A stretch of 64,000 nt of DNA from the NCBI GenBank assembly GCA_037178975.1, contig JASJZH010000005.1:8828501-8892500 (forward strand), given 5' to 3'. A model generated the notes under the pieces. That model was not told the DNA's origin and made no database searches. It saw only the letters and a program-made list of their open reading frames with translations. The translations under genes were made by a program, and so were the position numbers. The stretch is from Oscheius tipulae (lineage: Eukaryota > Nematoda > Chromadorea > Rhabditida > Rhabditidae). Positions 1 through 12,600 of this stretch are shown in pieces (the first letter of the stretch is position 1; each line of letters opens with the position of its first letter).

Positions 1-365
1 AGAAAATTGCATTGAGGAGAGGACGAGCGAGGAGAAAGTCACCAAACATTTCTATGGAATGTGAAGGGCATGGAGTCCGATAGAAATCAGGGGTGGGGTC
101 ATCCGGGGCATGAGAAAGGAGGGGAAGAATGTCGGGACAAAGTCCAGGCAGGGCATAATAGAGAGTGAGAGTGAGTGACAACGTGACCTGGTGATATCTG
201 CAGAAAGCAGTCTCCACTCTGTCTCTGTCATTCCCTGAATTCGGTGCGCAAATCAGAAAGACGAGCGCGAAAGAGTTGTGAAAATTGATAATTTTGAGCC
301 AACTAATGATGTAAAAAAAACTTTCGGACTTTGTTTTGGGGGTTTCATCACATTACAAAAAGATG

Positions 366-435
366 TATGTAGTGCGGGAATCGAACCCGACCCACCCTTA
401 TTTGTTGTCGAAGCGCTAACCGATTGAGCCACGTT
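366..435 (-). repeat. tRNA-like sequence (A box + B box)
   Basis: On the minus strand, positions 431-413 read like a polymerase III A box (TGGCTCAATCGGTTAGCGC) and 388-376 like a B box (GGGTTCGATTCCC). I see no matching acceptor stem, so it is more likely a decayed or tRNA-derived repeat than a working tRNA gene. Confidence 0.6.
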
Positions 436-1098
436 GGTAAGTTTACACGCGAAACCCTAAAAATACATGAGTTGAGAAAATGCGCAGTAGCACAGAGGCT
501 TAAATTCGGCACGCAGCACGCAGACTATACTTTGATCTACCACCCCCAAAGAACAGTTCAACATTTTCAAAAACTTCCACCCTCGTCATTTTGCAAACAC
601 GATCTGAACTGGCTCTGTTAAGTGGCATTCTGGGCCAAAATCCCCCTGTGTTCGTGGTCTCTGTGCACGGCCATTAATCGTAGTTTGGGATAGTTTCAGC
701 AGGGCATATTTCTGCTGGAGTAGGAAAGGAACAATTAGGAGACAAGGAGTGAGAGAGAGACAGAGAAAACTGGTTGGAATCCCACGTCATAATTTGATTA
801 CAGAACAGAACCACATACACACACACACTTCCACAAAAATCCACGCCCTTCTAACAATCTATGCTACGTCGCAGCCAGGCTCATAATCGAATTTTGAGAC
901 TGCAGTAGGAAGGAAGAAGAATGAGACATTCCCCGATTGTCAGATGACGATTTTGGCGGGATGATGCCGAAGGAAAAAATAATGGAAAGGGTCCGAAATA
1001 GAAGCTGGTGATAAGGAAGACGGGGCCGCGTACCAGTACAATAATCAGAGTGATGTCAGGACGAAAATAGGAAGGAAGTGGGTCCGCTGGGTTCGTTT

Positions 1099-1178
1099 TG
1101 GGGACAGAAAGACAGAGAGAGACAGAGAGACAGAAAGACAAAGACAGAGGGGCAGAGACAGAGAGGCAGAGAGAGGAA
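1099..1178. repeat. (GACAGAGA)n-type imperfect array
   Basis: Tandem, imperfect repeats of an octamer close to GACAGAGA. Equivalent arrays recur at about 2683-2890, 3353-3458, 10010-10200, 10830-11120, 20440-20550, 39372-39445, 43945-44035 and 58785-58920, and as CTGTCTCT on the other strand at 7305-7385, 7865-8020 and 63925-64000. Confidence 0.8.
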
Positions 1179-1803
1179 GTGAATCGAACATACAGTTCAA
1201 TGGGTCCATCCAGTGAGTATCTAATCAGTTTATGAGTCAAAACACTCGTCACCGGGAGAAATCTTGTGCAAGAGGCTGTGTGAGAACGGATTATCCGACA
1301 GCTGTTTCTCATCAAGTGACGTCCTAATAGACTCCCGCGTCACTCGACTATCTTCAACCTGGTCGAGAAAATGGGAACTACAGTAGATGATCGAGGCTGT
1401 GAGAGAAAGAGAGAGTCAACATGGATTAACAGATCGACCATTGATAGGGGGTAAATAGAGAAGGTGACGTGAGGAAAATCTCTCTTGGTCTCTACACGTG
1501 GTGGTAGTCAAGGATCGTCCCTTGTCCTTGCGAGGAGTGACCCCAGACAGAACCTCTTCGATGGTCGGAAGATAAGGTGTCTGACTGTTAACTCGTTTTC
1601 TTTGTGTGTTTGTCCGACCCTCCAGAAACAAACAACAAGGTGTCACGAACGAGCTACGCGAGACTCATAAATCTCCAAGCCATCCAAGTAAAATTAAGAT
1701 TCTAAGAAATATTTTTTGTGACCAAAGACACCTTTTCTTCCAAAGACACCTTTTCTTCCAAAGACACTTTTGAGATTTTCGAAAAAAAAAACCAAAACTT
1801 TTT

Positions 1804-1867
1804 ATCCCGCGTATGAACCGAACCCGGACTCTTTCCCACTTCAATCGGAGCTCTAACCGACTATAGT
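1804..1867 (-). repeat. tRNA-like sequence (A box + B box)
   Basis: Minus-strand reading gives an A-box-like TATAGTCGGTTAGAGC near 1865-1850 and a B-box-like GGGTTCGGTTC near 1825-1815. It overlaps the left arm of the inverted repeat 1862-2270. No acceptor stem is visible. Confidence 0.55.
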
Positions 1868-2270
1868 CCATTTCCAACGAATAGCGGCAGTGAGCCAATT
1901 CTTTAAAGGTTTTTCGAAAACGAAAAATCGGGTCCCATCACGGGCCTCGGAAAATGCGGCGCGAATTCAAAATTTCTTGGTCATTTTTCAGCTTTGTTTG
2001 TTTTCATATATATTCCTTTTCTGATCATTTTTGTTGATATTTCGTGGTTGTTATTTTACCGTTATGCTTTTCAAGCAAAATAAAAAACACAGAAATCCAG
2101 TACTGCACACAGTGGTATTTGTCTTAGTCTTTCAGCAAAGATTGCTCTGACAATGCATCCATGGCGCAATGCCAGGTGGCGCGGTCAACGGATCGTGGGG
2201 TCGGGAGTTCGGATCCCCGATTAAAAAATTTATTTGGCTTACTGCCGCTATTCGTTGGAAATGGACTATA
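1862..2270. repeat. 37-bp inverted repeat enclosing 335 bp
   Basis: Positions 1862-1898 and 2234-2270 are reverse complements with one mismatch in 37. One tRNA-like sequence overlaps the left arm and another lies just inside the right arm. This could be a foldback transposon or a duplicated and inverted tRNA-like element; I saw no clear target duplication. Confidence 0.7.
2161..2222 (+). repeat. tRNA-like sequence (B box, weak A box)
   Basis: Plus strand carries TGGCGCAATGCCAGG (A-box-like, from 2162) and GGAGTTCGGATCCCC (B-box-like, 2204-2218). It lies inside the inverted repeat 1862-2270. Confidence 0.5.
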
Positions 2271-3621
2271 CGATATCTGGGCGCGTCGCGCCGCAAACTA
2301 GGCTGGGTACTCCAAGTTAGGCAGAAAGTTAATACAGCGATAATATAATATAGGCAAGTACCATATTTCTTTCGGGAAGATTAGAGAACAGGGGTTGAAA
2401 TGAGGTTAATTGAGCTCCAGCAGCCTTTTGTATGGTTGGAAGATAGCTGATCAAGTTTGTCCCACCCGCAAGCTACCCTCGCCTGATGGAATTGAGAATG
2501 AGGAAAAGTGCGCACAGGAGAAGGAAACAGGTGAATCTGACTTCTAAAATTACAAAACCAACTGGTGATAAATAGAAGTTGGGCGTCAGAGCCGAGACAA
2601 GAAAAGGCTCCGCTGCGGCTGCGTCAATGGGGTTGGAGGACAATGATAGCAGAGCAAATATTCTGTCTCACAGTCAGAGGGTCAGAGACAGAACAACAGA
2701 ACTTCTGGAAGTAAGTTTACAGAGAGACAAAAAGACAGAATGACAGAGGGATAGAAGGACAGAGAGACAGAGGGACAGAGGCACAGAGGGACAGAGGCAC
2801 AGAGGCAGAGACTCTGAGAGACGGAGAGACACGGAGGCAGAGAGACTGAAGGATAGAAAGCAGAAGGAGAAAAAGACAGAGACAGATATAGATATAGACA
2901 GGTACACAGACATATGTTTCCAGACAGAGAGTGTGAGGATAAATAGTGACATCATACTGTTTCGAATATATGTTTACGGACATCTGCTAAGAGAGTCTCG
3001 GCTTGATTTATGACTGATCTGAAAAAAAATAGGACTGCTAACCTGAAGACAGCGTTGTAGAGCTGGTTGGCGAGGGAAGACGATATCTCCATCTCGCTGC
3101 TCATTTGTCCATCTCAGCTTTTCTGAAAAGATTGTGAAGGTCGTGTGATAGAACAGAAGGTTAAGATGATGGAAACGGATACCGTATCCCATGCTTCCCA
3201 GAAATTAGGCACAGAGAACGAAGAGCGTGTTTCCGTAAACGAAAGAGGGTGAGAGGATGATATCATATAACCGGGTGGGCGTAAACACCGGACACGAGTG
3301 CGGTCAGGAAATGAGAGGGTCTCGTGGACTCTGGGCTAATTTCCTAGAGGTACTGAGAGACAGATAGTTAAAGAGTGAAAGACAGAGAAACAAAGAGACA
3401 GTAAGACTGAGGGACAGAGAGCAGAGAGACAGGAAAACAGAGAAACAGACAAACATAATCCCCTTTCTGGTACAAAACGACGTCTCATGACAAAACTCTG
3501 TTTGTAGACTACAAGATGATAATTATACGTCGCGTATCTATAATCCTGTTGAATAGGTCTTCTATTCGAAAATTGGAAAAAGTAGCAAAATAAATGAGCG
3601 TTGGATGCTTTCTCTGTCTCC

Positions 3622-3655
<34 letters not shown>

Positions 3656-4993
3656 ATTCAGAAGTCTCATCAAAAGGACGCGAGGAATAAATGGCGGGGT
3701 TTCTAGAGAGGATATCCGACTTCGTCAAAAGGAGAGGGACGGGGATAATTGCAGAGGCAATCTCGCTCTGCGAGTCACGTCACTCCCGGAGAATTAGCCA
3801 ACTGATTGGGAGGGAGAGAGGCAGCGTGTGCAAAGAAGAAATCTGACGGCTTGAATGAAATTACAAAGTCAGGTGTCTTTCTCTCAAGGGGTGGGAGAAA
3901 AAGAGAGGACCCGAACCGGTGTCCGGAAACCGACTACGTGGACACGTGGGAAAAGGCCGCACGATCAATAACCTCCAAGCCTGGACTCAATAGAAGCACG
4001 TCAACTGACGTCACACGATGGGGAGGAGGAGCCTGGCTCTTCGGGGCCCCCGAGCGCGTAATTGTCACATTCAGAGAGAATTCTCAATCAAAACTTCTTC
4101 GACATTGAGGGGGGCTCCATTAATTAATAACTGCTAAGTGCTCACGACATAGCTCACACACTGCGATTGAGCAGAGGATTAATTGGATGGTTTCACGTGG
4201 GTGTCTCTATTCAAAAGAGCCAATTATTGAAGCTGCTGAAGGGTTTTCAGTTTTAAATCTCGAAAAGCTTTTTCATGGAAAAGCAAAATATTCCACTCGT
4301 GTTTGTGATAGTATTTCGAACGATGCAAAGAGGCGGGCTCGATCAAAACAGCAGTTAGTTGTCCTCGAGTAAAAGCCATTCCCTCGAGTCCATTTATGTG
4401 AAAGTGAGAGTAAGAGAGAGTGATGTCACCCAGGAGCGGAGGAAATTCGAGCCGTGGAATCTCTTTCCAAGAAAAGGGAAGCCGGTGCCTAACCACACAA
4501 ACATTTTCCCGAGAATCAGATAGAGGGGACCAATACATTATTTAGCACTGACTTAGTCTCTGCAGGAGATTCTTTGCTCTTAAGACGAGTGGGTTTTGTC
4601 ATGGCCAGGAAACTGCGGCACTAGACAATAGAACAGTAGAAGATAGGATGTCTCTCCGTCTCTCTTTTTCTCACTGAGTCACTGGACAATTGAAAATAAG
4701 GAGACGGGCCGAAATGAGCATAAACTTCATTTGTCGATGACTACACATACAAATTTAAAAGACGAAAAAGATGTTAAGGCTCGGCTGAGAACAAGTATAC
4801 TCTCTAGGCACCAATTGCGAAAGAACGATCGAATCTCGAAGAGTTTCACCGAGACTTGAGAAGACTTAGGGGTGGTAGGGGGGAAGAAGTGAAAGAGAAG
4901 AGACCAGTAAGTGGACCTAGGTCTGACAATGAAGAACGCGTGTGGACAACCCGTAAATGGACCACAGGTCCGTACAAGACAATAACAAAGAGA

Positions 4994-7900
4994 CTAGATC
5001 AGACGTTCTTCTTTCGTGATGTGAGACATCGGCACTGGAATTTTAAATTCAGTACTGTAAATTATTTAGAACTTACTGGCATAAGCAGCAGACATACAAT
5101 GTTCCTCCCGAGCTGGATTATATTTTCCGTGGAGTTTCCGCGACTGTTTCATGTAGCGTAGGATGAACAGGACTGCAGCCAGGAGCAGGAGACCGACCAC
5201 TGAAAGTGTATTTTGAACGGGTAATGTCAAGATCAATCGAGTAGCACATTAACCTGTTGCAAAGCTCCAAAATGCGTTTACACTCTTGCCTTGCATGTTC
5301 AAATACCTAGATCTAGCCGCAAGCTTCACCTTCGTGGCGGTTAGCGCTCTGACTACGAAACTAATGGTCGCAGGTTCATTCCCCAAGGACGGAAACAGTT
5401 TTTCTTTTCGATCAAAAATAGCGTGGTTTTAATGAGCTTTACATACAAGTCTTTTTTTAGCAGCCAAAGAAATGAAAGCCTACCAATCATAGCCAGAATC
5501 GAGACAATCCAACTGGTAGCCGACGAGGATTGATGATCAGCATTGCCTGTCTCCTGCTGATGAATGTCTGGATCAGCTGTCGTCATTCTTGTTGTCTCCT
5601 CGGTAGTCATCTCTTCCGAAGTCGACGAGGGAGATGGTTCAAACGGCTGATGTGGCATTTCCGGAGCCTGAGGGATGACCCTCGTCGGAGCCTGAGTGCT
5701 TTGCATCCAGAATGGCAACGTCGACTGCGTGGTTGGAACCGTGAAGACTTGCTGGGTCGGTGTCTCTGTCTGAACAGTTCGGACGGGGGGTGGCTGGGTG
5801 AACATAGTTGTGGTGGGTGTCGACTCCTGAGACTCCTGTTCCTCGTAGTCCTCTCCAGTTGTAGTCTCTTCAGCTATCTCAGTAGTCGTCTCCACGGTAG
5901 TCTCTTCCTGTTCAGTGGTCTCAGGAGTAGAAGACACGAGAGCATGGAAGGGATTGAATCCGTTCATATCCGTACTGGTCTCCATAGGAGCCGGTGTCGG
6001 GAAGGATTGCTCTGTAACAAAAGTAGACTGTTCCTCTTCCGTGGTAGTCTTCTCCGGGAACACGGCATGAGTCGACTGGTGTTCTGAAGGCTCCGTCGTA
6101 GTCTGGAAGGTCTGCGGAACCACAAAAGTGGCTGGATGAGAAGGATGAGGATTCATTGAGGAGGTATCGGTGAAGGGAAGCACTTTGAGAGTTGAGAGTT
6201 CGGTCTGAAAGACTGTTCTGAAGAACAGAGTGACAGAGTGACAGGGAAATAGAGAAATGTGAGACAGAGAGACAGAGACAGAAAAAGAGACAGTTACTGT
6301 ACCTGAATATGCGTGGGACTCGAAGGGAATGACGTTTCTGGGAAGACTCTCAAAGTCGGATGAGTTGTTCCCATCTGTGTGGCCGTTTCCAGAGTCGAAC
6401 CAGCCTGAGTCGGAAGCATGCCCGGCTGAGAATTCGCGTTAGGGAACATATTGAAACTCTGTCCAGTCGTCTTCGAGTCCACAGTAGGATTGGGGAACAT
6501 TTCTTTTCCGGCCGTTGTAGGAGCAGGTGATCCCATGGTCCCGGCAGATGCCCGAGTGGCCAAGTGGAGCTCAAGACAGTCGACAAACTCCCCGTTGACG
6601 GGTTGAGGACAAAGACAGTCGTAGGTCGCGTTGATCAGAGCTAGACTGTGCATAATGTAGTTCGAAGTGTCCAGGACACACTTGGCACTGTGACCGTACA
6701 TAGCACAGGCTGCGTCTCTGAATTTCCCCGTTTTCAACAGTGTTTAAAGCCGGTTTACCCAAGACAGACATCTACTACATTGCAATTGATTCCGATAAAT
6801 CCTTCACGACATTTGCAGTGAGCCGTTCCATTGGTCACGACACAGTCTCCGTTGGAACACTCGGGGTTACAGCTGGCCTGAAAGTATGCGTTATTGTCCG
6901 TTGCCAACGCGTATAGCTCAGCCTAAATTGGCGCCGCTGTTCTGCCCAGATAGCGCATTCGGTAAGAATTCCGACTGGAGCAACGGGTCTCGGGTTAGAT
7001 CCCGTACCAGAGGTTCTTGTTTGTTTTCCGCACAATTACCTCTGATTTCCATGTCTTTTCGTGATTCAGCCTCTTTTCATGGTTTTTCTGTTTCAAAACT
7101 GCCCCCCAAATTCAAAAGATCTCCAGATCTGCTTACACTTTCACAGAGGAGTCCAGTAAATCCGGCCGGGCACTCGCAGACCGCCTCATTGCCTCCATTC
7201 GCTCTGCAGATTCCGCCATTTTGACAGGGAACCGAGGCACAGACGTCCACCTCACACTGAGATCCAACGAAGCCATCCTGACAGAGACAGGTAGCCTGAA
7301 CGAAAGAGCGGTTTCTCTGTCTCTCTGTTTGTCTCTTGGTCTCCCTGATCACTCTGTCTCTCTATCTTTTTGTCTCTGTCTTCTTCCATTAGAAAAGAGA
7401 AGATAATAATCTGTTTTCGTACTGTGTCGGCATTCCACCGGCCGCCTCGGTCACCACTTAACAAGGTCATCCACCTCGGCAATAAGTGATCGGGCGCGGC
7501 CAGGCTCGAAGACCCTACTTGACTTTCTGTTACTGTTTCTCGACCAAGAACAGGCCTTGTTTTGGGGCTGAGATCCAGGCTCGAGAGAATAAACACCGGG
7601 GGGGGCTAAGGTCAACTAAAAACAGAGACGTCGAAAAGCAAACACAGGGAGAGCAAATTTTACGTGGCGAAGAAGTCGTCTAATCGCCTTTGCCGAAATA
7701 GAGACTAACCTGTCCCTCCTGGGTGACCACACACGTTCCATTGTGCTGACATTTGTGATTAGCACATGGACTCACGGTCCAGGCTGTGGTCTCAGCTGTT
7801 GGAGAACTGCTTCCGAGCTCGAAAATCGGGAATTGGGGGTCGAGGGATTCTGAAAAAAAGAAGTTGTTAACTCTTTGTCTCTCGCTTCTGTCTCTCTGCC

Positions 7901-9676
7901 TCTATGTCATTGTCTCTGTGTCTCTACTCCTCTATGTCTGTCTGTTTCTCTGCATCTATGGTCTCTCTGTCTCTCTGTTTTTCTGGTCTTTCTATCTCCC
8001 TGATCTCTCTTTCTCTCTATCTCACCAGCTTGCTCCTCAGAACTGTTGATCTCATACGGACAGCTGCAAGCAAAATGCATCGAGGAGAAAGAGTTCCTAG
8101 CCAGATGAGGTGGACAGCCAATTGGCTTCTCGTTCTGGACAATCATTTGACGGATGCAGGCTGGCCCTCTTCCTGAACAGTCTCTCGTTATGGGCGAGAG
8201 AACAACTGTACCGGCTTGGATTCGAACAGAGAAGACTCTCGGACCGGGAGCGGCTGAGAAGACGACACGGGAAGAGTTAGTCGGTGAGACGGTGCATTGC
8301 ATCGAGTCTGCTGCCAGAGCCCAGGAGAATTTCACCCATTTTGTACCATGAGATTGCGTCGTACACTCTCCCAGAGTCCTTCCCGTGGAACTGTCCACCA
8401 CGGTCAGTAGTACGGTATTCTCAGTGACCAGGGAACTGAAAAGCTCCTACTATTAGTTAGCTAGCGGCGAGAAACCCGACGCCTCTCTTTTTGTCGGAGC
8501 TTAACCCCGCGCCTAAATGTCGGTAATGTGGGGTCAGTCGAGGCTCGCTCGCGCGCGCGACTTTGAACAAGCAAACACTCTTGTGGGGACGCTTACGGAC
8601 TCAGCCATTAAGCACGCGAGAGAGGAGGAGAAGGAGCACATCCGGCTATCGGAACTGACAGAAATTCAAATATCAAATAGTGGCGGGAATCACACACACA
8701 CGCGCCAAGTGAGGGTAATGACAGCCGATCAGCCGTCTTGCGCATTTCGTACTAATCCGATGGGGTTAAAAGCCCAGCCTCACCTTTAGAAGCAGCCGAA
8801 TTTGGTAAAAACACATCTTTACAAGGATTCGAATACTGTCAAAATTCAATGCTAGGAAATATTATGCTACTGCGTACGTGTTCGAACTCAAGACAGCATT
8901 TTTGAACTTTCGGGTGTTCTGCAAAGTTGTAGAGCAGATTATAAGTTAACTTGGCAGAACATCGTAAAGCACAAAAAATCATGGATTAAACTTGAAAATT
9001 GCTCGCAACTGACAAGGTTCCAATCCACCTGTCTCACCAGTACCATCACTTAGTCGCAGCCGAGGCTGTGGGGGTGAGAAATGCTGCGAGGGCGTCTACG
9101 GGGGAACAAAGTCTTGTTTCGGGCTCAAAATGTGATTTTTAGGCTTTCCGATGTTCTTTAAAGATGTAGCTCTTAGTCAGCTTTATAACTTTGTAGAGCA
9201 TCGAAAAGACGCTGTCTTGAGGCCGAAAACCTTGCGTACGCAATTGTGTCTGCTTGGAGCTCCTTTACGTTTTCTAGGTTCCTTTCCCAATAATTCTCTC
9301 AAGTTCCACCCGATCAGACCAGAAGTGTTTGCCTCAAAAAGGGGCGTCTACAGCTGTTTCCCCGTCCGGCCTACCCAGTTCGTGTCCGGTCATCTCAAAA
9401 AATGTCCCCCCGGTGTGTCTAGTTCCTACCAACGATTGTGCTGGGGGTGGCCATTTACACACACATTGGGCGTGTTACTAGATTTGAGCCGGATCAGACG
9501 GCAGAGCGAAAAAGGCGCGAACCTGAGGTATTCGTAGCTGCCAATCCATGGCAGACTGGACTCTTCGACGAGCCACACAGCTCGTCCGGAGGTCGCATTG
9601 TCAAAATGCAAGGAACTGTCGTCGTCGGACTGACATGCTGCCAAGGAAAACAATCCTGAATAGAGTTTTGTGAGAC
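4994..9676 (-). CDS. Crumbs-family apical polarity transmembrane protein (5' end unresolved)
   Basis: Supported exons on the minus strand are 9676-9523, 8435-8026, 7849-7710, 7295-7137, 6877-6759, 6717-6303, 6204-5484, 5199-5077 and 5034-4994, encoding at least 759 residues. Order: a laminin-G-like domain, EGF-type cysteine modules (for example [12 protein letters not shown] and [13 protein letters not shown]), a long Thr/Glu/Pro-rich mucin-like stalk (about 5560-6500), one membrane helix ([20 protein letters not shown], joined across an intron) and a 40-residue tail. The tail has a FERM-binding-like stretch [10 protein letters not shown] and ends EERLI, the PDZ-binding terminus of Crumbs proteins, which anchor Pals1-type complexes at apical junctions. 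The last codon of the TM exon is completed across a 42-nt intron, which supports the EERLI end. A 5' laminin-G-like fragment ending at 10265 (SELSVSVRTTPDSGL) may belong too, but I found no acceptor for it. Introns carry tRNA-like and hairpin repeats. Confidence 0.88.
5331..5395 (+). repeat. tRNA-like sequence in a Crumbs intron
   Basis: Lies within intron 5200-5483, antisense to the gene. GTGGCGGTTAGCGCTC (5334-5349) resembles an A box and CAGGTTCATTCCCC (5371-5384) a B box. Confidence 0.55.
6911..7006 (+). repeat. tRNA-like sequence(s) in a Crumbs intron
   Basis: Within intron 6878-7136. Two A-box-like stretches (from 6911 and from 6950, TAGCGCATTCGGTAAGAA) precede one B-box-like CTCGGGTTAGATCCCG (6989-7004), suggesting one tRNA-like unit plus a fragment of another. 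Confidence 0.55.
8905..8972. repeat. GATGTTCTGCAAAG-type hairpin repeat
   Basis: GTGTTCTGCAAAGTTGTAGAGC is followed by an imperfect inverted copy ending TTGGCAGAACATCG. It sits in the 1.09-kb Crumbs intron 8436-9522. Confidence 0.6.
9143..9212. repeat. GATGTTCTGCAAAG-type hairpin repeat
   Basis: TTCCGATGTTCTTTAAAG is followed by an inverted copy ending AACTTTGTAGAGCATCG. Second copy in the same Crumbs intron. Confidence 0.6.
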
Positions 9677-12600
9677 CTGCAATTTGGATCCGAACCCGCA
9701 AAGAGGAGTAGCCGCACGAGGCGGTGAGTGTCGTCTACCATATCACTCCTTTGGTCGTTATCTCATACAGGGGGGACAGAGATTCTTCTGAAAAAGTTCT
9801 GAGACTGGTCGAGAGAGAAAGAGGTGGGACAAGAAACAGTTAATAGAGATGTATGGTCGAAACCGGATCGAGAGACCTGATGATGAGACGAGAGAGGGAG
9901 ATTATCGATTTGACAAGGTCATAACGCTGTGATTTTTGTACAGTCGAGAATGGGAAGAAAGCGAAAGAATGAGGATGGGTCAAGAGTCAGCCGGACAGGA
10001 AGGCGAAGAGGTAGAGAGAGAGAGAAAGAGACATCAGAGACAGAGGGACAGAGAGACAGAGCATCAATGAGACAGAGAGACAGGAAGATCCAGGGAGACA
10101 GAGACTGAGGGAGAGACAGAAAGACAGCGTAACAGGGAGGTAGAGAGGCAGAGGGACAGAGGGATAGAGAGTGACAAAGAGGCAAAATGACATAGAGGCA
10201 GGTAAAAGAACCTGTCAGATTCTAAAAGATTTCCATGGATTCACAGAAGGAAGGAGGCTGGTACAAAGTCCCGAGTCTGGTGTGGTTCTGACAGAGACTG
10301 ACAGTTCACTAACATAACAAAATCGGACTGTAACGGACCCACATTGCCCCAGCACTTCTTGGAGCATCTTACCCGCGTGAAAAAGGCATGAGAGCTCCCC
10401 CCAAGTTGAGAGGCCGAATCGTGAGAGCGCCGCCGCAAAAGAGGAAGGGGCGGGGTCCTGTGTGAGGCGACCACAGTCGTGCCTCGACGATAGCCGTCTC
10501 TCTCTCTACGAAATCGTAACCATTACGCGGATTAGAGCCAATTGAGCGAGTGTGAGCGAGAAAAGGCAAAACAACATCAGATTCTTGTTGGGCAGAAATT
10601 GGCGGCAATGATGGCGATGTTGTCGATGACTGGCCTGGTATAAACTGAAAGTGAGGAGAGGTTGTAAACAGAGAGAAGCTTCTGATCTAAACAATGAATG
10701 GGGGGCAGAAAACAACAGACGTCGAGCTTAACCCAGGATGGGAAGCCATAAACACCCTGAAACTGCTCTTAATGGACTGGATCCAATTCTGTCGCGGGGT
10801 AACAGATGGCCATCAATTAAAAGTTCAAAAACAGAGAGACAGTGAGACAGAGAATCAAGAGATAGAGAAGCTGAGAGAGAGAAAGTAGGAAAGACAGAGA
10901 GACAGAGGCTCAGAAGGTCAGGGGGACAGAGATACGCAGCGATTGAAAGACACAGAAACAGAGGGATAGAGAGACAGTGCGTCAGAGAGCCTGAGAGACT
11001 GAGAGATAGAGTGACAGTGAGAGAAAGGGATATAGAGGCAAAGAGACTGATAGACGGAGAGATTGATATGCTAAGAGACAGAGAGTCGCGGAGACAAAGT
11101 GACAGAGTCGAAGTCAGAGAGACAGTCATTGCCAGTTAAAAGTTCAAAAAACAGCTGGCCTATCGAGTTCTGCAGTCGAAAAATGTGGTAGAAAGATCCG
11201 TTACGGGAGCCCCCTCTTCTCAAATGCAACTTGGGTCAACAGGACAGACAATGTCTGTACTCATAGCCGAAAGGGACAAACAGCGCTACAGAGACTCCCT
11301 GAGGGCATTGAGCCAGAAATAAGATCTGACCCTGGAGAGGTGGAAAAAGTTTCTGGAGACGGTCCAGAGGATTTCAATTGCTGTAACCTTGGCTTGAGAG
11401 GTCAAAGGAAAAACAGAGGGCAGCTACCCCGTTAGTTCTAACTCTTTTGGCGCAATTTTCGAAATTTAAAAACATGAAGATTGAAGAAGTGTTAATGCTG
11501 ATAACATGTCACAAGGGCTATTTGACATTCCGAATTTGATAAACTTGATTACAAATTCAATAAGTGAGTGAATATGACGGTTTTAGGCATCACTATTAGA
11601 GTAGCAAGGCATCAAAAACCTCAGGAATCTGGACTAGATAAAAGAGTAGACTGAAGAGGGAAATTGGCTGGAGTCAAGTGGCTCCAAGAAGCTGCTGTAG
11701 ATCTGGAACGTACGACCCTGAGAAGCCGACCTGTCTGCTGTAAAAAGTTCGGGGGTTCACAGCTGACGGAGATGGATAAATGTGGGAGCGTCCTCTCTCC
11801 TAAGACCGTACAAGGTCGACTAATCGATACCGGGGGCCAATTTTACGGCTATTTGGGTCTAATTAGAAGAGGAGGAAGGGTACAAGTGGACAAAAAAGTG
11901 ACTGATGAAACCCGAGGAGAGCTGCTATACTCATTTGACCGGTCTCTCTGTTTGCTAGTGACTAGAAAATGATGGGCTCTTTCTCCGTGAGTCACTGAGG
12001 CGGGCCTACTATTTGATTTTCACTGACCGGTAGCCGAAGAGAAACATGTTAATTCCAGGGTCAACAAACGAGGAGGAGGGAAGCGGATGCCGAGATGGAA
12101 ACAGAGACGAGTTTGGAGAGGGTCAAGAGGACCCCCACGTCAGTTTGCTCACGAAGAATTAGAAACATGAGTGTGCGGATCATGTCCGACGATGGTTGAT
12201 AGAAATTCGGACCTGACTCACGGGCAAGACACAGAATGGGCCGAACGGCCGCCGTCAGGGCCGTTCCCCATTCGATCGCTACCTATTTATGCCACTTTCG
12301 CCCGCCTTACATTAGCTATGTGTGACTAGAAGCAGAAGACATGGGGAGAGAGAAAGGAAACGGGAAGAGAGGTAGCGAAAATGTGAAGAGGACTCCGCCT
12401 CGTCACGCTGAGACGCCGAAGACAGCTGTCAGGACGGACGACGTGCACGCGAGAGACGTACACGCACGGACGGTGGTCAAACAAAAAGTTTCCAACTCAT
12501 CGCGAAGCACAGCAGGATTCAAACTTTAGGGTACACAGCTAAAACCGTGATGTCCTCTTGATTTATCCTGGGAGTTTTTTTTTCTTTTCCCCTCTTTTCC

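Larger units (their letters stand above)
1..4993. other. Gene-poor, repeat-rich region
   Basis: I could not assemble any gene here. The open frames are short or are Ser/Leu-rich translations of GACAGAGA-type arrays (about 1100-1178, 2683-2890, 3353-3458). A pure CT run lies near 3619-3653. Three tRNA-like sequences and a 37-bp inverted repeat are listed separately. The reading frames near 3594-4108 and 4856-5161 show no recognisable domain or convincing splice pattern. Confidence 0.5.

Noticed and set aside
881-1315. Long minus-strand open frame, Ser/Leu/Cys-rich
   Set aside because: Its coding-like stretch is the translation of a GACAGAGA array; no start context, splice signals or domain.
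2674-2983. Overlapping minus-strand frames rich in Leu/Ser/Cys/Val
   Set aside because: Two frames are open at once over the same octamer repeat, which marks repeat translation rather than a gene. The same applies to 9919-10193, 10728-11129 and 20335-20720 in part.
6294-7352. Reading the EGF-containing region as a second Notch gene
   Set aside because: The downstream membrane helix and the EERLI tail identify it as Crumbs; no LNR, NOD or ankyrin exons follow.
10265-10640. Possible extra 5' Crumbs exons with a laminin-G-like motif (SELSVSVRTTPDSGL) and a GTACCA donor
   Set aside because: Phase to exon 9676 would fit, but I could not find a convincing acceptor, so it is mentioned but not added to the model.
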